The position numbers and the translations under genes are program-made. Source: JBAXPW01 sp037132015 (lineage in GTDB: Bacteria > Patescibacteriota > Microgenomatia > UBA1406 > GWC2-37-13). From it: a stretch of DNA of 11,812 nt. Where the stretch lies: the NCBI GenBank assembly GCA_037132015.1, contig JBAXPW010000045.1, forward strand, positions 1 through 11,812, given 5' to 3'. This document shows positions 6,721-11,812 of the stretch, piece by piece. The notes beneath the pieces are model-generated. The model saw only the letters and a program-made list of their open reading frames with translations, was not told where the DNA came from and ran no database searches. Positions within the stretch are counted from its first letter, which is position 1. Each line of letters opens with the position of its first letter.

Positions 6721-7779
6721 TTAACTTCCAACTTGCGAGATAATACTATATATCGGAGCGATAATAGAAAGCATCATTCCACCAATTAATCCTCCTGCAA
6801 ATATCAGGATCAAAGGTTCCATGAGAGTTGTTAACATTTTGAGTGTGTTGGTAACCTGATAATCAAGGAATTCCGTGATATCTGACATACTTCTATCCAA
6901 TGTGCCACTTTTTTCTCCTGCTTCAACGATTTTTATCATAATACTTGGGATACATTTTTTATTTGCTTTTAGACCTTCAGAAAGGCGTTTTCCAGATAGT
7001 ATCATATTTCGAGATTGTGATATAGCTTTTTCTACTCGTTTATTTAAAATTGTTTCCTGAGCAAGTTCAAGAGCAGTGGTGATGGGAATACCTGATGTTA
7101 AGAGTAGAAACATACTTCGTGTAAAGTGAGTGAGATCAATGAGTTGTCCAAGATCAGATATGAGAGGAAGAGATAAAATCATCTGAAGAAATTGCCTCCG
7201 CTTAGCTTTGTAAAGCATGACTGAAGATATGATTGTAACTATAGTGATCAGTATTATTGGGATGGTGTATGTCAACAGAGCATTTGAAATAAATATGAGC
7301 ACTCTTGTAGGAAGTGGTAATGCGACATTTAATCGTGAAAATACTGTTGCTATACGAGGAACCACAAAAACTAAGATTAACAAAATAACTCCAGAAAATA
7401 CAATAAAAATTAATCCCGGATATATAAAAGCTGATCGAACCTTATCACCAAATTCCATCTCTCGTTTGATATTTTCTTTCAAATCCTTGAGGGCAACATC
7501 AAGATTTCCTGCTTCCTCTGCTGCTTTAATAATATTTACGGTAACTTTATCAAAAATATTAGGAAATTTTGCAAATGTAGCTGATATTCTTTTACCTTCT
7601 ATAAGATCATCACGCAGAGCTTGGAGTAATTTGCGTTGATTTCCTTTTACATCTTCGAGTATTGAATCTACTGTTTCAAGTATGGGAATACCAGCTGCAA
7701 GCATCGTAGAAAGATTGCTTATGAGTCCAATTTTTTCATTGCCAGTGATAGATATATTACTTACTTTTACTGAGGCCAT
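6721..7779 (-). CDS. pilC: Type IV pilus inner-membrane platform protein PilC (GspF family)
   Basis: 352 residues with two T2SSF repeats (about 16-140 and 218-342) and three TM helices (about 117-141, 168-190, 318-345). Each repeat carries the expected motif: 'LSTMLAAGIPILETVDSI' with 'AAEEAGNLDVAL' in the first, and 'LLLTSGIPITTALELA' with 'VEAGEKSGTLDRSM' in the second. PilC is the polytopic protein that the PilB ATPase turns or pushes to insert pilins into the fibre. It is somewhat shorter than the roughly 400-residue family norm because the N-terminal cytoplasmic extension is brief. The ATG at 7779 comes 5 nt after the pilB stop, with no Shine-Dalgarno site, so re-initiation or coupling with pilB is likely. 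Confidence 0.96.
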   Translation of the reverse strand: MASVKVSNISITGNEKIGLISNLSTMLAAGIPILETVDSILEDVKGNQRKLLQALRDDLIEGKRISATFAKFPNIFDKVTVNIIKAAEEAGNLDVALKDLKENIKREMEFGDKVRSAFIYPGLIFIVFSGVILLILVFVVPRIATVFSRLNVALPLPTRVLIFISNALLTYTIPIILITIVTIISSVMLYKAKRRQFLQMILSLPLISDLGQLIDLTHFTRSMFLLLTSGIPITTALELAQETILNKRVEKAISQSRNMILSGKRLSEGLKANKKCIPSIMIKIVEAGEKSGTLDRSMSDITEFLDYQVTNTLKMLTTLMEPLILIFAGGLIGGMMLSIIAPIYSIISQVGS

Positions 7780-7784
7780 AATGA

Positions 7785-9461
7785 TTATATTTTTGTTACC
7801 CTTAACACTTCTTCAATGGAGGTCATCCCGTTTAATACTTTTCGTAGTCCGTCCTCAAGCATTGATATCATACCTTCTGCTTTTGCTTCTTTTGCGATAA
7901 CATCAGAATCTATTTTTTGAGCAATTAATTCCTTTATTTTTTCAGTAATTTCAAGTACCTCAAAGATGCCTATTCGTCCAATGTATCCCGTGAAGTGGCA
8001 GATTTTACAACCTGCTCCTTTAAAAATTGTGAACTTTGCTTCTTGTCCAAATACTTTGGTTAATTCAGTTGCAGGAAGATTGTTGGAAAGCTCTGCCCTT
8101 TTGATAATATATGAAGTTTTGCATGCATCACAAATTTTTCTGACAAGACGTTGAGCTATAATACAGTTGACTGTTGAGGCAACAAGAAAGGGCTCAACTT
8201 TCATATCTGTGAGACGAGGAAGAGCTGTTGCCGCGTCATTTGTATGAAGAGTAGAAAGCACCAAGTGCCCCGTAAGAGCCGCATTGACCGCAATACCCGC
8301 TGTTTCGTTATCACGGATTTCTCCTACAAACACTACATTAGGATCTTGACGTAAGATTGATCGAAGTCCTGCTGCAAAGGTAAGATTTGTCTTTACATTG
8401 ACCTGTATTTGATTTACTCCCTGAAGACGGTACTCTACAGGATCTTCAATTGTTGTGATATTTTTTTCTCGAGTGTTAATTACTTTCAAAATAGAATAAA
8501 TGGAAGTGGATTTACCCGATCCTGTTGGCCCAGTTGAAAGAATCATACCAAATGTTTTATTATATGCATTTGTTACTTTCAAAAGATCAGCATCGGTCAT
8601 ACCAAGATCTTTGAGAGTTACATTTTTATTTCTATATGAAAGTAAACGCATACAGATTTTTTCTCCTTCTACAATGGGAATGATGGAGACACGAATATCA
8701 AGATTCTCTTCATCAATTTTTACGCGCATTTTTCCATCTTGTGCACTTAGATGTTCATCTGTTCTGAGATTTGAAAGGACTTTGATACGGGTGATGATAC
8801 GATCATGAAGTTTTTTTGGATACATTAACACATCGTGAAGTATTCCATCTATTCTAAATCGAACAAGCGCATTTTTATCTTGAGGTTCGATATGTATATC
8901 AGACGATTTGTCCTGATATGCATGATCTATCAGAAGATCCACGATTTTTAATACGGGAGGATCGCTTGTATCAGAGCTTCGCGATCGCATAAGATCATCC
9001 TCAAGCATTGCGTCAAAAGATTTTTGAAGATCTTTTTTGTAAACATATATTGTGTTACTGATATCACGATCTGTTGCAAAATATCTAATGACATTTTCTC
9101 CTGTTTTTTTGGTGATGAGTGTAGCTATTTCATCATCTTTTGGATTAGCCATTGCGAGTTTGATACCATCTTTATCTCGTGCAAATGCTATAGTTTTTTT
9201 CTTGCGTGCCATTCGCTCTGGCACTATACGAAGAACTTCAAGAGGAATAGACATGCGCGAAACAAGTACAAAAGGAGTTTTTAAATAGTCTGCAATCATT
9301 TGCCCCAATTTATCATCTGTAATAAGCTCTTTATCAAGTACCGCATCGTAGAGTGTGGTATTTGAATTTTTAGCAAATAGTACAACAGCATCTAGTTTTG
9401 TTTCATCAAGTACCTTCTGTGTTACGAGTAGCTTTGATAATTCTTCTTCACTTATTCCCAT
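7785..9461 (-). CDS. pilB: Type IV pilus assembly ATPase PilB (GspE family)
   Basis: 558 residues, complete. An N-terminal GspE_N/MshEN-type domain (about 1-140) precedes the secretion-ATPase core. Motifs in order: Walker A GPTGSGKS (311-318), Asp box 'TIEDPVEYRLQG' (337-348), Walker B 'NVVFVGEIRD' (375-384), His box 'GHLVLSTLHTNDA' (398-410), and the zinc-binding tetracysteine C444-x2-C447 / C485-x2-C488 found in PilB and GspE but not in PilT. It hydrolyses ATP to drive pilin polymerisation at the cytoplasmic face. It is first in the minus-strand operon. The 95-bp gap to the divergent TPR-like gene holds its promoter region. No second ATPase (PilT) for retraction is found nearby. Confidence 0.97.
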   Translation of the reverse strand: MGISEEELSKLLVTQKVLDETKLDAVVLFAKNSNTTLYDAVLDKELITDDKLGQMIADYLKTPFVLVSRMSIPLEVLRIVPERMARKKKTIAFARDKDGIKLAMANPKDDEIATLITKKTGENVIRYFATDRDISNTIYVYKKDLQKSFDAMLEDDLMRSRSSDTSDPPVLKIVDLLIDHAYQDKSSDIHIEPQDKNALVRFRIDGILHDVLMYPKKLHDRIITRIKVLSNLRTDEHLSAQDGKMRVKIDEENLDIRVSIIPIVEGEKICMRLLSYRNKNVTLKDLGMTDADLLKVTNAYNKTFGMILSTGPTGSGKSTSIYSILKVINTREKNITTIEDPVEYRLQGVNQIQVNVKTNLTFAAGLRSILRQDPNVVFVGEIRDNETAGIAVNAALTGHLVLSTLHTNDAATALPRLTDMKVEPFLVASTVNCIIAQRLVRKICDACKTSYIIKRAELSNNLPATELTKVFGQEAKFTIFKGAGCKICHFTGYIGRIGIFEVLEITEKIKELIAQKIDSDVIAKEAKAEGMISMLEDGLRKVLNGMTSIEEVLRVTKI

Positions 9462-9470
9462 AATTTATAC

Positions 9471-9501
9471 AGTAGTAATTTGTGTCTATATAGATACTAC
9501 T
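9471..9501. promoter_or_regulatory. Nested inverted repeats between pilB and the divergent gene; possible operator
   Basis: AGTAGTA (9471-9477) is the inverse of TACTACT (9495-9501), and between them lies the perfect 10-bp palindrome TCTATATAGA (9485-9494). The gap separates two divergent genes, so a dimeric regulator could bind here and control both. The right arm overlaps a possible pilB -10 box. AT-rich DNA makes short palindromes common, so this is suggestive only. Confidence 0.3.
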
Positions 9502-9523
9502 AAAAAAGTAGGTAAGACTGCAA
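9494..9523 (-). promoter_or_regulatory. Candidate pilB operon promoter (weak)
   Basis: On the minus strand TTGCAG (9518-9523) and TAGTAT (9494-9499) are separated by 18 bp. Each box matches four or five of six consensus bases. The start would fall near 9487, about 26 nt before the pilB ATG. A TATAAA (9464-9469) lies too close to the ATG to be the -10 of a transcript that includes this start. Confidence 0.3.
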
Positions 9524-9544
9524 GCTGAAATACTGTGTGTGGTA

Positions 9545-9550
9545 TATAAT
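9545..9550 (+). promoter_or_regulatory. -10 box of the TPR-like gene (leaderless type)
   Basis: A perfect TATAAT lies exactly six bases before the ATG at 9557, so the predicted transcription start is the start codon itself. No convincing -35 hexamer is visible at 16-18 bp upstream. Confidence 0.5.
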
Positions 9551-9556
9551 ATAAAT

Positions 9557-10018
9557 ATGGGAGAGGAAAAGAAGAATAGTATAGGCAGTATTATATTTCA
9601 ATTTGTAATTTTTATGTTCATAATAGTGTGGACAGTTGGTAACATATATTATTCACAAACTGTTGTTGATCCGCTCTATTATTCGTTTACCACGGAAAAT
9701 ACAAAGTCAGCTATCACATTTTTGAAACGCGCAAGAGGTTTGGCGGATTATTCAAAAATATTCGCTTCACAACAACAAATATATGGTGAAGAGCTTCAAA
9801 ACGCAGTTGTGATAGAACAAATAGAGCGAAGCAAAATTATCTATTCAATGGAAAAAAAATTATTACAACAACCCAAATCTCCACAAGTTCTGTATGCACT
9901 ATCTTTGTTATATGCAGATAGTGATAATAATGAAAAAGCAAAAGAATATAAAGATAGAGCATTAGAATTAGATCCGGATATAATAATTACCCACCAATTC
10001 AGTGGGCGAGAGAATTAG
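9557..10018 (+). CDS. Single-TM protein with a TPR-like C-terminal repeat, function unknown
   Basis: 153 residues from the ATG at 9557. A GTG six codons earlier (9539) keeps the frame open, but it lies upstream of the -10 box and is unlikely. A short charged N-terminus (MGEEKKNS) is followed by one TM helix (about 10-32), then an outer or soluble helical part. Residues about 108-140 ('VLYALSLLYADSDNNEKAKE' then 'ALELDPD') fit one tetratricopeptide repeat, a protein-binding module. It is divergent from pilB, so it could be a pilus accessory factor similar in build to PilF/PilW lipoproteins, but it has no lipobox and no further evidence. A short hairpin (CCCAC/GTGGG, 9990-10006) lies within its last codons. 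The acylphosphatase gene follows 19 nt later and is probably co-transcribed. Confidence 0.75.
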   Translation: MGEEKKNSIGSIIFQFVIFMFIIVWTVGNIYYSQTVVDPLYYSFTTENTKSAITFLKRARGLADYSKIFASQQQIYGEELQNAVVIEQIERSKIIYSMEKKLLQQPKSPQVLYALSLLYADSDNNEKAKEYKDRALELDPDIIITHQFSGREN

Positions 10019-10037
10019 GAATTTGAAAAAGTGAATT

Positions 10038-10346
10038 ATGGAAGAACGATATTTAGAAGCTCATGTGTATATAAAAGGTGATGTGATTGGTATGGGGTTC
10101 CGTGCATGGACAAAAATTCAGGCAAAATTAAACGAGATAAAAGGTTGGGCGCGAAATAATCACGAACAGGAGGATAGATTTGGAGTACACGGTGGAATAG
10201 AAGCCGTTTTTCAAGGTAAGGAATCATCGGTTGAACGGATGATTTCTCTCGTTAAGGAGGGGCCATCTATTGCTCATGTTGATGATGTTGAGGTTTTTTG
10301 GAAAGAGCCAAAAGAGATATTTGAAGGATTTGAAATAAGGAAATAA
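10038..10346 (+). CDS. acyP: Acylphosphatase
   Basis: 102 residues. It hydrolyses the carboxyl-phosphate bond of acyl phosphates in the cytoplasm. The family signature is present: 'GDVIGMGFRAWT' with the phosphate-binding Arg at R22, then 'IKGWARNN' with the catalytic Asn at N40, then 'GIEAVFQG' at 53-60. Between the Asn and the 'GxVE'-like strand there is a charged insertion of about eight residues (HEQEDRFG region, 42-49), longer than the usual tight turn. Total length is therefore above the usual 90 or so residues. The C-terminal 'VFWKEPKEIFEGFEI' matches the last strand. Start ATG 10038 has only a weak purine-rich stretch upstream. It is downstream of, and probably co-transcribed with, the TPR-like gene; no functional link is evident. 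Confidence 0.92.
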   Translation: MEERYLEAHVYIKGDVIGMGFRAWTKIQAKLNEIKGWARNNHEQEDRFGVHGGIEAVFQGKESSVERMISLVKEGPSIAHVDDVEVFWKEPKEIFEGFEIRK

Positions 10347-10354
10347 ATGGTGGT

Positions 10355-10594
10355 CTACTTAAAAAAGATTGATAAAAGGGTGCGATCATATTCAATTGAT
10401 GTTATAAAAGCTAGAGCAACAAGTCCTGCTAATACGAGAAAACATACTCCTGTTTGAACCCGATATTTACTTTTTAGATCTCCGTTTTTTGTTTTGTAAA
10501 ATTTATTCCCGAAGAAGAAAATAAGAGCAATTGTTACGCCGAGAGCTAAAAATAATATACTTCGAAAACCAAATGTTGCTTGATTAAGGGACAT
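10355..10594 (-). CDS. Small two-TM membrane protein, function unknown
   Basis: 79 residues with two predicted TM helices (about 10-29 and 45-65) joined by a basic loop (KFYKTKNGDLKSKYR). The overall build resembles the small two-helix proteins that often accompany pilin genes in Patescibacteria, but there is no diagnostic motif. It starts one base after the stop of the RDD-family gene, so the two are almost certainly one transcript and may act together in the membrane. Its end converges on the acylphosphatase gene with 8 bases between stop codons, and no terminator hairpin is visible there. The coding case rests on tight spacing, clean start and hydrophobic pattern. Confidence 0.7.
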   Translation of the reverse strand: MSLNQATFGFRSILFLALGVTIALIFFFGNKFYKTKNGDLKSKYRVQTGVCFLVLAGLVALAFITSIEYDRTLLSIFFK

Positions 10595-10595
10595 A

Positions 10596-11162
10596 TTATT
10601 TCAATGATGAAATTGTCATAAATGCAATTATTACTATGATATTTATGAATAATAAAATTCCAAATAGCAACTTGCCTTTTTGTGTTGGTTTATGATCTGA
10701 TTCTATTGTGTCACTGATTGGATTGCCTTCTTTATCGAGGGCAATAACATAACTTCCTACCATTCTATCATGCCATGTTTGTTGTTGAGGATCAATGAGA
10801 CAATAAAGATATCCGATATTTGCTGGAAATCCTGATACAAATTTTCCTATACTTTCACGAAGTAAAATTTTATTGAACGGCAGTTTTTCAGAAGAAGGTA
10901 TAATTACACGCATGTGCATCCATTTTTTTCCAAAGGTTGCTCCATATGTATAGAGAAATGCAGAGTTATATATCGTTAAAAAAATAAATGAGACAATGTT
11001 TGCAACATACATGAGATTTTTTTCTTCGATATATCCCAGATTATTGAGTGATGAGACAAAAAATACAGTTGTCATAGAAACTAGGAGTTGATCTATGAGG
11101 TATGCAATTGCGCGTGAGAAAAAGGAGGCTTTTTGAAAGGACGGATTTTGTGTTATTTCCAT
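10596..11162 (-). CDS. RDD-family membrane protein
   Basis: 188 residues. The name-giving residues are visible: R17 and D24 in 'RAIAYLIDQLLV', then 'GATFGKKWMHMRVI' (74-87), and D132 in 'QQTWHDRMVGSYVI'. TM helices lie at about 13-37, 52-72 and an extra C-terminal one at 165-186; residues 104-122 are moderately hydrophobic. RDD proteins are small integral membrane proteins with poorly known roles; some have been proposed as ion antiporters. The C-terminal fourth helix after a charged linker (142-163) is an addition to the core domain. The ATG at 11162 is five bases after a TATAAT. It heads a two-gene unit with the small two-TM gene downstream. Confidence 0.88.
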   Translation of the reverse strand: MEITQNPSFQKASFFSRAIAYLIDQLLVSMTTVFFVSSLNNLGYIEEKNLMYVANIVSFIFLTIYNSAFLYTYGATFGKKWMHMRVIIPSSEKLPFNKILLRESIGKFVSGFPANIGYLYCLIDPQQQTWHDRMVGSYVIALDKEGNPISDTIESDHKPTQKGKLLFGILLFINIIVIIAFMTISSLK

Positions 11163-11167
11163 GTTGA

Positions 11168-11197
11168 ATTATATTACATTAAGACATGGTATGTAAT
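11168..11197 (-). promoter_or_regulatory. Promoter of the RDD gene (leaderless type)
   Basis: On the minus strand, ATTACA (11192-11197, four of six -35 bases), an 18-bp spacer and a perfect TATAAT (11168-11173) precede the ATG by five bases. The transcript would start at or within a base or two of the start codon. Confidence 0.5.
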
Positions 11198-11267
11198 GAT
11201 GACAAATCCTTTGTATACAATTTTTGACACTTTGTGTTGTGTCTCCATATAAAAAATAATGAGATAT

Positions 11268-11344
11268 TGGTGGACCTGACCGGGCTCGAACCGGTGAGCT
11301 CCTGACTGCCAGCCAGGCGTTCTAGCCAACTGAACTACAGGCCC
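11268..11344 (-). tRNA. tRNA-Ala (anticodon GGC), CCA encoded
   Basis: The minus strand folds into a full cloverleaf of 77 nt including the encoded 3' CCA. Acceptor GGGCCTG pairs with CAGGTCC (one G-T), D arm GTTC/GAAC, anticodon stem CCTGG/TCAGG with loop CTGGCAG, T arm ACCGG/CCGGT with loop TTCGAGC, discriminator A. The anticodon GGC at positions 34-36 reads the alanine codon GCC (and GCU by wobble). A short open frame across this region is a by-product. It is surrounded by protein genes and has its own upstream -10 box, so it is probably a single-gene unit. Confidence 0.96.
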
Positions 11345-11392
11345 AAATAAGTTAAAATTCAAAGGGAAAAGGTAAAATGATTTCTTAATGTG

Positions 11393-11401
11393 ATTATACC
11401 A
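11393..11401 (-). promoter_or_regulatory. Extended -10 promoter of tRNA-Ala
   Basis: On the minus strand TGGTATAAT combines a TG extension with a perfect TATAAT. Transcription would begin near 11386, giving a leader of about 40 nt that RNase P would remove. No good -35 is visible, as expected for extended -10 promoters. Confidence 0.5.
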
Positions 11402-11468
11402 TTTTTTTAAGGTTTTCACAGAAACTATAACGGCTTCCTAACGTAGAAGTAATTAGTAACTTGAGATT

Positions 11469-11477
11469 TGATATAAT
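11469..11477 (+). promoter_or_regulatory. Extended -10 promoter of the last gene (leaderless type)
   Basis: TTTGATATAAT has the same 11 bases as the glycosyltransferase promoter. Six bases follow, then the ATG at 11484. An out-of-frame ATG at 11479 opens only a 12-codon frame, so the predicted transcript start favours 11484. Confidence 0.55.
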
Positions 11478-11483
11478 CATGTC

Positions 11484-11792
11484 ATGCAAGAAGGATTGGG
11501 TCATTCTGAAAGAGTAGTAACACCATCTCCTTTAGATAGAATTACACAAGCTAGAAAGTTGATTAGATTTGATACAAAGAAGGATTCTCCTCTATTATCT
11601 TTTGAAACCTCAGTTTTGCCTTTTGCAGGGAAGACATCGTTAATACCTGAACATACCCTAGTGCAATCTGCTTGGAGATCTGCTCTTGATCAAGAAGGCA
11701 TAGTTCCTGGAGTTGTCAATAAAATGGTGTGGTTTTCTAAGCTGTTAAAAGGGACTGATATATACCCCAATAACACAGGTTTGCAACTTTAG
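11484..11792 (+). CDS. Hypothetical 102-residue soluble protein, unrecognised
   Basis: I do not recognise this protein. It has no signal peptide, TM helix, cysteine or repeat. The N-terminal half is polar with basic patches ('RITQARKLIRFDTKKD'), and the rest holds 'HTLVQSAWRSALDQEGIVPG' and 'NKMVWFSKLLKG', which could be amphipathic helices. It ends with TAG 20 bases before the window edge, so the stop is real as read, though a frameshifted longer gene beyond the edge cannot be excluded. Coding status is supported by a perfect extended -10 six bases before the ATG and by the absence of an alternative gene in 11345-11812. The upstream 139 bases hold this promoter and that of the tRNA on the other strand. 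Confidence 0.55.
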   Translation: MQEGLGHSERVVTPSPLDRITQARKLIRFDTKKDSPLLSFETSVLPFAGKTSLIPEHTLVQSAWRSALDQEGIVPGVVNKMVWFSKLLKGTDIYPNNTGLQL

Positions 11793-11812
11793 GCAGACAT
11801 AACACGAAAGTT

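Noticed and set aside
9990..10006. Hairpin CCCAC-caattca-GTGGG as a terminator
   Set aside because: It lies inside the last codons of the TPR-like gene and no T-run follows. It might affect translation of the acylphosphatase but does not look like a terminator.
11222..11243. Stem GACAC/GTGTC downstream of the tRNA as a terminator
   Set aside because: On the tRNA strand the stem is followed by A's, not T's.
11174..11419. 81-codon open frame on the minus strand covering the tRNA
   Set aside because: The region is fully explained by the tRNA-Ala cloverleaf; the translated segment is the well-known artefact of tRNA genes.
1..11812. Use of TGA as a sense codon (code 25)
   Set aside because: All recognised families are full length in the standard code with no in-frame TGA needing read-through.

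Overview
The window is AT-rich DNA, roughly one third G+C by eye. It looks like a Candidate Phyla Radiation (Patescibacteria) genome, probably of Microgenomates type. The reasons are the very compact layout, near-absence of Shine-Dalgarno sequences, a type IV pilus cluster with no visible secretin or outer-membrane gene, a major pilin with the 'INPQEQFRKANDTKRRSD' stretch I associate with that group, and long pilin-like proteins with Pro/Thr linkers. This assignment comes from memory of families; no search was run.

Left edge (1-1055): two imperfect 20-bp repeats with a 24-bp period sit at positions 5-48 and resemble the terminal repeats of an insertion sequence. They abut, and supply the stop codon of, a membrane glycosyltransferase (PMT/GT39-like, minus strand) that lacks its C-terminal part.

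Main region (1081-9461, all minus strand, read from high to low coordinates): a type IV pilus assembly cluster. Order: PilB assembly ATPase, PilC platform protein, three short pilin-like proteins (FimT/GspH-like, PilW/GspJ-like, PilX/GspK-like), a GspL/PilM-like membrane protein with a LytR_C-like outer domain, a 792-residue pilin-like protein with a beta-propeller-like body, and the major pilin. The first seven are spaced 1-38 nt apart and probably form one operon. The pilin, last in line, has its own promoter and a strong terminator, which suits a subunit needed in large amounts. PilB would power assembly through PilC; the GspL/PilM-like protein would link them to the cell envelope; the short pilins would prime the fibre; the 792-residue protein may sit at the tip and bind a surface. 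No pilT, pilD, separate pilM/N/O or secretin gene is present here.

Right part: divergent from pilB are a one-TM TPR-like protein and an acylphosphatase (plus strand). Converging on these from the minus strand are a two-TM small protein and an RDD-family membrane protein, preceded by tRNA-Ala(GGC). The window ends with an unrecognised 102-residue protein on the plus strand.

Across the window, four of the operon-leading genes have a perfect TATAAT 5-7 nt before the ATG, which suggests leaderless mRNAs. All recognised genes end in TAA or TAG, never TGA, and none needs a non-standard code. No stretch over 300 bases lacks a gene; the longest gaps are 1613-1768, 11345-11483, 11163-11267 and 9462-9556.
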